The notes under the pieces: model-generated
Databases searched by the model: none
Told to the model about the DNA's origin: nothing
Seen by the model: only the letters and a program-made list of their open reading frames with translations
In this document: positions 1-8,453 of the stretch, piece after piece
How positions within the stretch are numbered: position 1 is the first letter of the stretch
Layout of the letters: each line of letters opens with the position of its first letter
Position numbers and translations under genes: made by a program
Origin: JACVRW01 sp963734025
GTDB lineage: Bacteria > Actinomycetota > Thermoleophilia > Solirubrobacterales > Thermoleophilaceae
Reading direction: 5' to 3'
DNA length: 64,000 nt
NCBI GenBank assembly: GCA_963734025.1
Contig: CAVTFR010000017.1
Location: forward strand, 124,001 to 188,000

Positions 1-2180
1 AGCTCGGACCGGGCGCCCTGCAGGCGACTCGCGCCGCGGAGGCCGCCGCCCCCTCGTTCGAACGCCACGACGTGTTCATCGCGGAGCCCACCCAGGGCCC
101 GGCGCAGGCGCCGGTGCCGAGCGCCGACCAGGGCACGGCGCCGCCCGCAGGCCCATCCGCCGCCCCCGGACCGAGTGCCGATCAGGGCACGGCGCCGCCG
201 CCGGCCCCGCCCAGCGGCCCAGCGGCCCCGCCCGGACAGAGCGACCCCGGCGGCCCACCGCCGGGTGGTCGCCGCAACCCGCGCATCCTGCTCGGCGTTG
301 CCGCTCTCCTTCTCGTCCTCGCTGTCGGCGCGGCCGTCCTGCTCGCCGGTGGAGGTGGGGACGACGAGAGCTCCACTCCGGCCGTCGCCGCCCCCGTCGC
401 CACAACCCTTCCCGACGACCTGGCGTGGCAGCCGATCGCCGCCCCTCCGTTCCGGCGCCAGTACGCGGGCGCGACGGGGGTCGACGACAAGCTGATCGTC
501 ATCGGCGGCATCGGCGTGAAGCAGTCCTCCACCACCACCAAGATCTACGACCCCGACACGGACAGCTGGTCAACCGGCCCAGGCCTGCCGCTTGCGCTGC
601 ACCACTCCTCGGCCGTGAACTACGAGGGCGAGGCGGTTGTGATCGGCGGCTTCATTCCGGGCGAGGAGCTGACCTCGGAGCAGTCGGACCGCGTGTACGC
701 CCTGCGTGGGGGCACGTGGGAGGCGCTGCCCTCGCTGAACCACCCGCGTGCCGCGGCGGCCGCTGCAGTGGTGGGGGACAAGATCGTGGTGGTCGGCGGC
801 CAGGCGGACGGCAAGCTGGTGCCGCAGACGGAGGTGTTCGACGGCGAGCGCTGGACCGACGTGGCGGAGCTCCCAACGCCGCGTGAGCATCTCGGGGCGG
901 CGTCCGACGGCCGCTACCTGTACGCCGTCGGCGGCAGGGCGCTGTCGGCGGACAAGAACTCGCGGGCTGTCGAGCGCTACGACCCCGCTGAGGACAGCTG
1001 GAGCCAGCTCGAGGAGATGCCGGAGGCGGCCGGCAGCGTGAGCGCCGCGTACGCCGGCGGCCGCGTGGTGGCGATCGGCGGCGAGGGCACGACAACGGTC
1101 TCGGACGCCGTTCAGGCGTACGACATCCAGAACCAGAAATGGTCGCAGCTGCCCAACCTGCCGACGGCCCGCCACGGGGTGGCCGTGGCGGCGCTCGGCG
1201 ACACTGTCTACGCGCTCGGCGGCGCCACTTCGGCCGGGCATCTCGGGTCGACCAAGGAAGCGGAGGCGCTCGACCTCTCCGGGAAGCCTGCGTCGGTCCA
1301 GGCCAACGCCAATCTGAAGTGGAGCGATCTCGCCGATGCGCCGTCCGAGCGCCAGTACGCGGCGGCCACACCGGCGGCGGGTCGGGTTTGGCTGTTCGGC
1401 GGGATCGGCGAGAACGCGACCGCCACCGCCGACACCGCCGCCTACGACCGCGCAATCAACACCTGGACGCCGGGGCCGAAGCTGCCCCGGCCTTTGCACC
1501 ACGCCGCAGCCGTGACGTACGGCGACGAGGCGGTGCTGATCGGCGGGTTCGTACCCGGGCGTGAGTTGACCTCCGGGCAGTCCGATCGGGTCTATGTGAT
1601 GCGAGACGGCGCCTGGGAGGAGCTGCCGCCCCTGAACCACGCCCGCGGGGCGCCGGCTGCTGCGGTGGCGGGGGACAAGATCGTGGTGGTCGGCGGCCAG
1701 GCGGACGGCGAGCTGGTACCGCAGACGGAGGTGTTCGACGGCGAGCGCTGGACCGTCGCGGCCGACATGCCGACGCCGCGTGAGCACCTTGGCGCCGCCT
1801 CCGACGGGAAGTACGTGTACGCGCTCGGTGGGCGCGATCTGACCGCCGACAAGAACGTGCCGGCGCTCGAGCGCTACGACCCGGCCTCCGACTCCTGGAC
1901 CAAGCTGGACGACATGCCCAAGGCCGTCGGCAGCGCCGGTGCGGCCTTCCTCGGCGGACTGGTGATCGCCGTGGGCGGCGAGAGCACAACTGAGGCGTCT
2001 GACGCCGTCCAGGCGTACGACGTCAAGGCTAAGCAGTGGTCGCAGCTGCCGGCTCTGCCCTCGCCCCGCCACGGAGTCGCGGTCACGGCGCTCGAGGGCT
2101 CGCTCTTCGCGATCGGCGGCGCCACCGCCGCCGGCCACGTTAAATCGACCGCGACGTCGAACGTGCTCGACCTCGACTGA
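1..2180 (+). CDS. Ser/Thr kinase-type receptor, C-terminal part with Kelch beta-propeller sensor (5' truncated by window edge)
   Basis: The frame is open to the left edge, and the residues before the first GTG (position 72) resemble the linker that follows the kinase domain in the kinase at 3878. The GTG is therefore probably not the real start, and the kinase domain lies outside the window. Visible parts in order: a Pro/Ala-rich cytoplasmic linker, one membrane helix (about bases 280-350), then two homologous blocks of about 299 residues, each with around six Kelch motifs (GG followed by Tyr-Asp and Trp). The blocks are an internal duplication, nearly identical at DNA level near 778-860 and 1675-1757. 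By inference it is a membrane kinase with an extracellular propeller that senses a ligand or protein. The kinase assignment rests on linker similarity only; the Kelch propeller is clear. Confidence 0.75.
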   Translation, partial: LGPGALQATRAAEAAAPSFERHDVFIAEPTQGPAQAPVPSADQGTAPPAGPSAAPGPSADQGTAPPPAPPSGPAAPPGQSDPGGPPPGGRRNPRILLGVAALLLVLAVGAAVLLAGGGGDDESSTPAVAAPVATTLPDDLAWQPIAAPPFRRQYAGATGVDDKLIVIGGIGVKQSSTTTKIYDPDTDSWSTGPGLPLALHHSSAVNYEGEAVVIGGFIPGEELTSEQSDRVYALRGGTWEALPSLNHPRAAAAAAVVGDKIVVVGGQADGKLVPQTEVFDGERWTDVAELPTPREHLGAASDGRYLYAVGGRALSADKNSRAVERYDPAEDSWSQLEEMPEAAGSVSAAYAGGRVVAIGGEGTTTVSDAVQAYDIQNQKWSQLPNLPTARHGVAVAALGDTVYALGGATSAGHLGSTKEAEALDLSGKPASVQANANLKWSDLADAPSERQYAAATPAAGRVWLFGGIGENATATADTAAYDRAINTWTPGPKLPRPLHHAAAVTYGDEAVLIGGFVPGRELTSGQSDRVYVMRDGAWEELPPLNHARGAPAAAVAGDKIVVVGGQADGELVPQTEVFDGERWTVAADMPTPREHLGAASDGKYVYALGGRDLTADKNVPALERYDPASDSWTKLDDMPKAVGSAGAAFLGGLVIAVGGESTTEASDAVQAYDVKAKQWSQLPALPSPRHGVAVTALEGSLFAIGGATAAGHVKSTATSNVLDLD

Positions 2181-2202
2181 GCCGAGCTCGCATGCCGGCG
2201 CC

Positions 2203-3852
2203 ATGACAGTCAGCCCCCTGGCCGGACGCCTGCCGGATCCGTCGAGCCTGATCGACGTGGACGCGCTCGACGACGCCTACTACGAGCGCGCCCCCGACCC
2301 GTCGGTGGATGAGCAGCGCGTCTCGTTCGGCACGTCGGGGCACCGCGGAAGCTCGCTGTCCGCCACTTTCAACGAGGCGCATGTGCTTGCGATCAGCGAG
2401 GCGGTCTGCCGTTACCGCGCTTCGCAGGGCATCGATGGCCCGCTGTTCTTGGGCCGCGACACGCACGCGCTGTCAAAGCCGGCTTTCCGAACGATCGTCG
2501 AGGTGCTCGCAGCCCACGACGTCGCCGTGACGATCGACGCAGACGACGGCTACACGCCAACCCCTGTGATCTCGCACGCGATCCTCACCCACAACCGGAG
2601 TGGCGCGGCAGGCACGGCGGACGGCATCGTCGTGACTCCCTCGCACAACCCGCCGGAAGACGGCGGGTTCAAGTACAACCCGCCGCACGGCGGCCCGGCG
2701 GGCACCGAAGTCACGTCCTGGATCCAGCGCGAGGCCAACGAGCTGCTCAGCGCAGGACTCGCCACGGTCGAGCGGATCCCCTTCGAGCAGGCCCTTCAGG
2801 GTCCCTCGGTGCGCCGCCACGATTACGTTTCCGCTTACGTCGACGACCTCCCGGCGGTCATCGACGTCGAGGCGATCCGCACCGGCGGAGTGCGGCTCGG
2901 GGTAGATCCGCTCGGCGGCGCGAGCCTCGCCTACTGGGCGGCCATCGCGGACCGCCACGGGCTCGACCTCACCATCGTGAACGACGCGATCGATCCGACC
3001 TTCGCCTTCGTGCCGGTCGACTGGGACGGCCGCATCAGGATGGACTGCTCCTCGCCGCACGCAATGGCCCGCCTCACCGACCTGAGGGACGACTTCGACG
3101 TAGCCTTCGCCAACGATCCCGATGCCGACAGGCACGGCATCGTCACGCCCCGCGCGGGACTGCTCAACCCCAACCACCACCTCGCGGCCTGCATCGCATA
3201 CCTCTTCGGCGGAAACCGCGACTGGCCGTCGGGCGCCGCGGTGGGCAAGACGGTGGTGAGCAGCAGCATCATCGATCGCGTGACCGCGGACCTCGGGCGC
3301 TCGCTCGTGGAGGTGCCCGTCGGGTTCAAATGGTTCGTCGACGGCCTGCTCGGAGGCGCGCTGGGGTTCGGCGGCGAGGAGAGCGCCGGGGCTGCGTTCC
3401 TGCGGCGGGACGGAACGCCCTGGACGACCGACAAGGACGGGCTGATCCTCTGCCTGGTCGCGGCGGAGATGACCGCACGCGGAGGCGCCGACCCGGGCCA
3501 GGTCTACCGCGGGCTCGCCGAGCGGCTTGGCGACCCTGTCTACCGGCGGGTCGATGTCGCGGCCACGCCGGCGGAGAAGGCCGCGCTCGGGCGGCTGTCC
3601 GCCGAGCAGGTCGGTGCCGATGAGCTTGCCGGCGAGCCCGTCCTCGACGTCCAGACGGCAGCGCCGGGCAACGGTGCGCCGATCGGAGGCCTCAAGGTGA
3701 TCGCGGAAAACGCGTGGTTCGCAGCGCGACCATCGGGCACCGAGGACGTCTACAAGGTGTACGCGGAGAGCTACCGCGGACAGGGGCACCTCGAGCAGAT
3801 CCTCGCCGAGGCAGAGCGCATCGTGCAGGGCGCGCTCGCGGGCGGGGCTTAG
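2203..3852 (+). CDS. pgm: Phosphoglucomutase, alpha-D-glucose-specific
   Basis: Interconverts glucose 1-phosphate and glucose 6-phosphate in the cytoplasm, linking glycolysis to glycogen, trehalose and surface polysaccharide synthesis. The 549-residue length is normal for the bacterial Pgm class. The phosphoserine loop TPSHNP places the catalytic Ser at residue 147, and the Mg-binding loop DPDADR is at residues 305-310. A C-terminal RPSGTED phosphate-binding loop is also present. The ATG at 2203 is 22 bp after the Kelch gene stop. The neighbouring glucanase and glycosyltransferase genes fit a glucan metabolism context. Confidence 0.95.
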   Translation: MTVSPLAGRLPDPSSLIDVDALDDAYYERAPDPSVDEQRVSFGTSGHRGSSLSATFNEAHVLAISEAVCRYRASQGIDGPLFLGRDTHALSKPAFRTIVEVLAAHDVAVTIDADDGYTPTPVISHAILTHNRSGAAGTADGIVVTPSHNPPEDGGFKYNPPHGGPAGTEVTSWIQREANELLSAGLATVERIPFEQALQGPSVRRHDYVSAYVDDLPAVIDVEAIRTGGVRLGVDPLGGASLAYWAAIADRHGLDLTIVNDAIDPTFAFVPVDWDGRIRMDCSSPHAMARLTDLRDDFDVAFANDPDADRHGIVTPRAGLLNPNHHLAACIAYLFGGNRDWPSGAAVGKTVVSSSIIDRVTADLGRSLVEVPVGFKWFVDGLLGGALGFGGEESAGAAFLRRDGTPWTTDKDGLILCLVAAEMTARGGADPGQVYRGLAERLGDPVYRRVDVAATPAEKAALGRLSAEQVGADELAGEPVLDVQTAAPGNGAPIGGLKVIAENAWFAARPSGTEDVYKVYAESYRGQGHLEQILAEAERIVQGALAGGA

Positions 3853-3864
3853 CGCCCAGGGTCC

Positions 3865-3870
3865 TATAGT
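3865..3870 (+). promoter_or_regulatory. Putative leaderless -10 box (TATAGT)
   Basis: TATAGT ends 7 nt before the ATG at 3878, so transcription would begin at or next to the start codon. There is no Shine-Dalgarno sequence. The same TANNNT spacing recurs before several other genes in the window. No clear -35 element is seen. Confidence 0.5.
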
Positions 3871-3877
3871 CAGCCGA

Positions 3878-6076
3878 ATGGCCGAAATCTCCATCGGCTT
3901 GGTCCTGGGCGGCTATCGGGTTGAAGGTGTGGCCGGCGAGGGCGGGATGGGCCGCGTATACCGGGCCGTGCAGATCGGCCTCAACCGGCAGGTGGCGCTC
4001 AAGGTGATCATGCCGGAGCTGGCGTACGAGGCGGACTTCCGGGCCCGCTTCACGCGCGAGGCGGAGCTGGCGGCCTCGATCGACCACCCCAATATCGTCC
4101 CGGTCTACGAGGCCGGCGAGGCCGACGGGCGGTTGTTCATCGCGATGCGATGGGTCGACGGCACCGACCTGCGTACGGTCATCCTGCGCGAGGGCCGGCT
4201 GGATCCCGCGCGGGCCGTCGAGATCGTCGAGCAGATCGCGGCCGCGCTCGACGCGGCTCACCGGGGAGGCCTCGTGCACCGCGACGTGAAGCCCGCGAAC
4301 GTGATGCTCACCTCGACGCACGGTGGGGAGCACGTCTACCTCACGGACTTCGGGTTGACCAAGCGGGCGGAGTCGGTGGCCGCCCTGACGCGCACGGGCG
4401 CCTTCGTGGGGACCCCCGACTACATGCCCCCGGAGCAGATTCAAGGCCAGCGACCCGACGCGCGTACCGATGTCTATGCGCTCGGCTGCCTGCTCTTCCA
4501 GGCGCTGACGGGACGTCCCCCCTACGACCGGGACACCGAGATCGCGAAGATGTACGCGCATCTCCACGATCCACCGCCGAGCGTGCTGGAGGCGGCGCCG
4601 CGGACGCCGGCGGCCTTCGATGCCCTGGTCGCCAGGGCGCTCGCGAAGCAGCCTGATGAGCGTTACCCCTCTGCCGGGGACCTTTCCCGCGCGGCGCGCG
4701 CGGCGCTGACGGGCGGGCTTCCGTCGGAGCCCGAGCGCAGCCTGGCGACCGGGCTCGCCGCCCCGGTCGCCTTCGAGCCGACGGCTCCCGGATTGGACCC
4801 GACGGCTCCCGGACTGGAGCCAACGGCGGCGGCCGGAGCGCCAGGGCCGACCGCCGCGCCGGCGACACCGCCGCCGACGACGCCGACGCCGCCGGCGACT
4901 ACCCCGGCGACACCGCCGCCGACGACGCCGACGCCGCCGGCGACGACGCCGACGCCCGAGCCGGGGCCGACGGCAATGCCGAGCGGTGACGCAGCGGGCG
5001 CGGCCGGGGCGCCGCCCGCTCCCTCGGCGCCTCCACCCGAGCGCCGGCCGCGCCGTGCTCTGGGCATCGCGCTCGGCGGGCTGCTCGCCCTCGGTGCCGT
5101 CGCTGCCGTGCTGGCGGCGACGGGCGTGTTCTCGGGTGGGGAGGAGGAACAGCCGCCGGCGGGCGCGACCCGCGACGACTCGGCGGAGCCGGCGCCGCCC
5201 CAGCGGACACCGCCGAAGGTGGTCTCGACCATCCCGGCCGGCGAAGGGCCCGACGGCATCGCCGTGGACGGCAACACCGTGTGGGTCTCAAACGCCCGCG
5301 GGAACACGCTGACGAGACTCGACGCCAACCTCAACTCACCCGTCGGCGACCGCATCCCGGTGGGCGCCAACCCCGACGAGGTCGAGGCCGCGGAGGGAGT
5401 CGTCTGGGTGTCCAACACCGACGACGGCACCGTCACCCGCGTGGACGTGGAGCCGGGTGAGCAGACGGCCGTCACGGTTGGAGCGGGGCCCGAAGGCCTG
5501 TCACTCGGCGAGCAACTGGTCTGGGTTGCGAACGGCGACAGCGACAGCGTCAGCAGGCTCGATCGCGCTGCGGCGACAGTGCTCGAGCCCCAGATCCCCG
5601 TCCAGAACAAGCCGATCGGCGTATTCGTCGGCAAGGACACCGTGTGGGTGACGAACAGCTTCAGCGGCACGGTCAGCCGCATCGACTCGTCGACCGCCGA
5701 GGTGCTCGGCACCACCGACTTCATTGCGAAGAACATCCGCAGCGTGATCGAGGCGTTCGGCTTCGTCTGGGTCACGAGCGCCGTCGATGACGGCACCGTC
5801 TCGCGCCTCGACCCGGATACGGGCGAGATCGTCGGCCGCCCGATCCCGCTCGGCAATCGCCCGAAGGAGATGGCGGTGGCCCGCGGCTTTCTCTGGGTGG
5901 TCAACGAGCGCAGCAACAACGTCATGCGCATCAACCCCGAGACCGCCAAGGTGGTCGGCAAGCCGATTCGCGTGGGTAACACTCCGGTGGGCATCGCCGC
6001 AGGCGCGCGCTCGCTCTGGGTGACGAACAACCGCAGCGACAACGTCACCCGCATCAACCCCGGCAGCCCGCGTTAG
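3878..6076 (+). CDS. Transmembrane Ser/Thr protein kinase with YVTN-type beta-propeller sensor
   Basis: A PknB-like eukaryotic-type kinase: glycine loop GEGGMG near residue 20, HRD with catalytic Asp136, and DFG (TDFGLTK) in order over residues 10-270. A Pro/Thr-rich linker follows (about 290-390, with a repeated PPTTPTPPATT unit), then one membrane helix (about 393-415). The extracellular part (about 440-732) has repeats of about 42 residues with VWVSN/VWVTN motifs, typical of YVTN/NHL-like propellers. It probably phosphorylates cytosolic targets, such as FHA proteins encoded nearby, in response to an extracellular signal; substrate and ligand are unknown. Translation is probably leaderless. 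Confidence 0.9.
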   Translation: MAEISIGLVLGGYRVEGVAGEGGMGRVYRAVQIGLNRQVALKVIMPELAYEADFRARFTREAELAASIDHPNIVPVYEAGEADGRLFIAMRWVDGTDLRTVILREGRLDPARAVEIVEQIAAALDAAHRGGLVHRDVKPANVMLTSTHGGEHVYLTDFGLTKRAESVAALTRTGAFVGTPDYMPPEQIQGQRPDARTDVYALGCLLFQALTGRPPYDRDTEIAKMYAHLHDPPPSVLEAAPRTPAAFDALVARALAKQPDERYPSAGDLSRAARAALTGGLPSEPERSLATGLAAPVAFEPTAPGLDPTAPGLEPTAAAGAPGPTAAPATPPPTTPTPPATTPATPPPTTPTPPATTPTPEPGPTAMPSGDAAGAAGAPPAPSAPPPERRPRRALGIALGGLLALGAVAAVLAATGVFSGGEEEQPPAGATRDDSAEPAPPQRTPPKVVSTIPAGEGPDGIAVDGNTVWVSNARGNTLTRLDANLNSPVGDRIPVGANPDEVEAAEGVVWVSNTDDGTVTRVDVEPGEQTAVTVGAGPEGLSLGEQLVWVANGDSDSVSRLDRAAATVLEPQIPVQNKPIGVFVGKDTVWVTNSFSGTVSRIDSSTAEVLGTTDFIAKNIRSVIEAFGFVWVTSAVDDGTVSRLDPDTGEIVGRPIPLGNRPKEMAVARGFLWVVNERSNNVMRINPETAKVVGKPIRVGNTPVGIAAGARSLWVTNNRSDNVTRINPGSPR

Positions 6077-6090
6077 CGCGTGCGGCGGGC

Positions 6091-7947
6091 CTAGCCGAGC
6101 TCTCGATCCAGGTAGAAGGCGGCGTTGATCAGCGCGAGGTGGGTGAACGCCTGGGGGAAGTTCCCGAGCGCCTCCCCGGTGAGGCCGATCTGCTCCGAGT
6201 AGAGCCCCACGTGGTTCGCGTAGGTGAGCATCTTCTCGAACGCGAGCCGCGCTTCGTCGACGCGTCCCGCGCGCGCCAGCGCCTCGACGTACCAGAAAGT
6301 GCAGATCGAGAACGTTCCCTCATCGCCCTCCAACCCGTCCGGGGACGCCTCGACGTTGTACCGGTAGACCAGGCTGTCGCTGACGAGCTCGTTCGACATC
6401 GCGTCGAGCGTCGAGAGCCAGCGCCTGTCGGTCGGCGCCACGAAGTTGACCAGCGGCATCAGCAGCACGGCCGCGTCCAGGAACTCGCTGTCGTAGTGCT
6501 GGACGAAGGCCTGGCGCTCCGGGTGCCACCCCTTGGCCATGATCTGGTGGTAGATCTGGTCGCGCGCGGACTGCCACTTCGGGAGCTCCGCCGGAAGCCC
6601 CCGTTCGAGCGCGATCTTGACCGCTCGCTCCAGGCCGACCCAGGACATCAGCCGCGAGTAGGTGTAGTGCTTGCGCCCGCCGCGCTCCTCCCAGATCCCC
6701 TCGTCCGCCTGATCCCAGTTCTCGCAGATCCAGTCGATCACCCGGGCGAGGTTCTCCCAGGAGTCGTGATCGATCGGGGATCCGTGTCGGCTGTAGAAGT
6801 AGACCGAGTCGATCAGCTCGCCGTAGATGTCGAGCTGGAGCTGCTCCGCCGCGCCGTTCCCGATGCGGACCGGCGCGGACCCCCGGTAACCCTCGAGGTG
6901 GGTCAGCACCTCCTCCGTCAGCTCCGAGCGGCCGTCGATCCCGTACATGATCTGCAGGGGCCCGAGCGCGCCCGGTCGTTCCTCGGTGAAGCGCCCCCGC
7001 AGCCATTCCATGAACGCGGCGGCCTCGCCCGTGAACCCGAGGCGCAGCAGGGCGTAGAGCGAGAACGCCGCGTCGCGGATCCACGTGTAGCGGTAGTCCC
7101 AGTTGCGCGCTCCGCCGAGCTGCTCGGGAAGGCTCGTCGTGGGGGCCGCGACGATGCCGCCGGTGGGCCGGTAGGTGAGCAGCTTGAGAGTCAGCGCCGA
7201 GCGGTGGACGACCTCGCGCCAGCGCCCCTGATAACGCGACTGCGAAACCCACCGGCGCCAGTACTCGATCGTGGCGTCGAACGCCTGGCGAGTCTCCTCC
7301 TCGGAGTACGGGCGCGGCACGTAGTCCTCGTGCACTCGCTCGAGCACGAATGTGGCGCTGTCGCCGGGCCCGAGCGAGATCTCGCAGGCGACGCCGCTGT
7401 GCGTGACGGACAGCGGCGTTGCCGTTTCCAGCGCCAGGGACATCTCGGCGGAGCGGAAGACCACGCCGTTCTCGTGGAACACGACCGTGTGCGGGTCGCG
7501 CCCGTAGTTGAAGCGCGGCTCCACCTCGATGCTGAAGGTGAGCTCGCCCCGGACGCCGAGCACGCGCCGGATCAGCCGGTGCCGGAACACGCTGCCGGGG
7601 GCGTCGTGGATGGGCATGAAGTCCTGCACCTCGCCAACGCCCGCGCGGGTCAGGAAGCGGGTGATCAGGACGTTGGTGTCGGGGAAGTAGAGCTGCTTCG
7701 GCATCCAGCCGGCGGTCGCGGGAGCGATGCGGTAGTAGCCGCCCCGGCGGCGGTCGAGGATCGCGCCGAAGACGCTCGGCGAGTCGAAGTGCGGGCAGCA
7801 GTACCAGTCGATCGTTCCGTCGGTACCCACCAGGGCCGCCGTGTGAAGATCGCCGATGATCCCGTGCTCGGCGATCGGCAGGTAGCCCGGTCGCGACTCT
7901 GGCCGCTGCGCGGCCGGCTCATGAGCGGCCTGTGTCAGGTGCGCCAC
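6091..7947 (-). CDS. Glycoside hydrolase family 15 protein (glucoamylase/trehalase-like)
   Basis: A cytoplasmic GH15 enzyme of 618 residues that should hydrolyse alpha-glucosidic bonds, either as a glucoamylase or as the GH15 trehalase known from mycobacteria. Signatures are the N-terminal block PIAEHGIIGDLHTAALVG, the central RNWDYRYTWIRDA, and two catalytic Glu candidates, in GIWEERGG and DEGTFSICTFW. I chose the GTG at 7947, which overlaps the stop of the upstream cyclic-nucleotide-binding gene by 13 bp and puts the conserved start of the domain about 22 residues in. The open frame continues upstream to 8421, but those residues do not look like the family. Trehalase versus glucoamylase cannot be decided here. 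Confidence 0.88.
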   Translation of the reverse strand: MAHLTQAAHEPAAQRPESRPGYLPIAEHGIIGDLHTAALVGTDGTIDWYCCPHFDSPSVFGAILDRRRGGYYRIAPATAGWMPKQLYFPDTNVLITRFLTRAGVGEVQDFMPIHDAPGSVFRHRLIRRVLGVRGELTFSIEVEPRFNYGRDPHTVVFHENGVVFRSAEMSLALETATPLSVTHSGVACEISLGPGDSATFVLERVHEDYVPRPYSEEETRQAFDATIEYWRRWVSQSRYQGRWREVVHRSALTLKLLTYRPTGGIVAAPTTSLPEQLGGARNWDYRYTWIRDAAFSLYALLRLGFTGEAAAFMEWLRGRFTEERPGALGPLQIMYGIDGRSELTEEVLTHLEGYRGSAPVRIGNGAAEQLQLDIYGELIDSVYFYSRHGSPIDHDSWENLARVIDWICENWDQADEGIWEERGGRKHYTYSRLMSWVGLERAVKIALERGLPAELPKWQSARDQIYHQIMAKGWHPERQAFVQHYDSEFLDAAVLLMPLVNFVAPTDRRWLSTLDAMSNELVSDSLVYRYNVEASPDGLEGDEGTFSICTFWYVEALARAGRVDEARLAFEKMLTYANHVGLYSEQIGLTGEALGNFPQAFTHLALINAAFYLDRELG

Positions 7948-8360
7948 TCCGAAGCCGTCCTGAGCCTGCGGGCCTCCGCCCTCAGGATCCGATAGGTCAC
8001 CTCGGCGTGGGCGACGAGGAAGGACTGCACCTCCTCGCCCGGCACGACGAGGCATGTGAGCGGAGATCTGGCCATGATCGAGGCGCTCGCCGGCTCCTCC
8101 AGGAGCACCGACACCTCGCCGAAGAAGCTGCCCCTCGACAGGACGCCGCGGTCTTCGTCGCCGATCATGACCGACACCTCGCCGTCGACGATGACGTACA
8201 AGGCCGATGGAGGGTCGCCTTGGCGGATCACCCACTCGCCCTGCTTGAAGGACACCTGCTCGTGGCTGCGCGCGATCTCCTCGAGCTCGGCCTCGGCCAG
8301 GTCGACGAAGAGGGCCAATCGGCCGAGGCCTTCGATGAAATCGACACCGCCCGCCTTCAC
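7935..8360 (-). CDS. Cyclic nucleotide-binding (CRP-like sensor) domain protein
   Basis: A 141-residue protein made almost only of a cNMP-binding beta-roll. Visible landmarks are GEWVIRQGDPPSALYVIVDGE and the phosphate-binding-cassette-like GSFFGEVSVLL. No DNA-binding helix-turn-helix follows, so it is not a complete CRP regulator and may act by protein-protein contact. It is translationally coupled to the GH15 gene, which suggests nucleotide control of glucan or trehalose turnover. A nucleotide cyclase domain is encoded at 14172-16718. The canonical Arg of the cassette is not obvious (LLEEPASASI), so cAMP binding is uncertain. Confidence 0.8.
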   Translation of the reverse strand: MKAGGVDFIEGLGRLALFVDLAEAELEEIARSHEQVSFKQGEWVIRQGDPPSALYVIVDGEVSVMIGDEDRGVLSRGSFFGEVSVLLEEPASASIMARSPLTCLVVPGEEVQSFLVAHAEVTYRILRAEARRLRTASEWRT

Positions 8361-8366
8361 GCGCGC

Positions 8367-8372
8367 AGCCTA
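8367..8372 (-). promoter_or_regulatory. Putative leaderless -10 box (TAGGCT) for the cNMP-binding/GH15 operon
   Basis: On the minus strand TAGGCT lies 6 nt before the GTG at 8360, with no Shine-Dalgarno sequence between them. This is the spacing expected for a leaderless transcript. Confidence 0.45.
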
Positions 8373-8453
8373 ACCGAGTCCGAGCGGCCTTGAGCGGCCA
8401 ACCCGGACCACATAGAGTCACGCCGAGTCAGGCCCTACGAGAGGCGCTGGTCC

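Noticed and set aside
6139..7995. A 618-codon plus-strand open frame under the GH15 gene
   Set aside because: No family similarity; the minus strand has all GH15 motifs.
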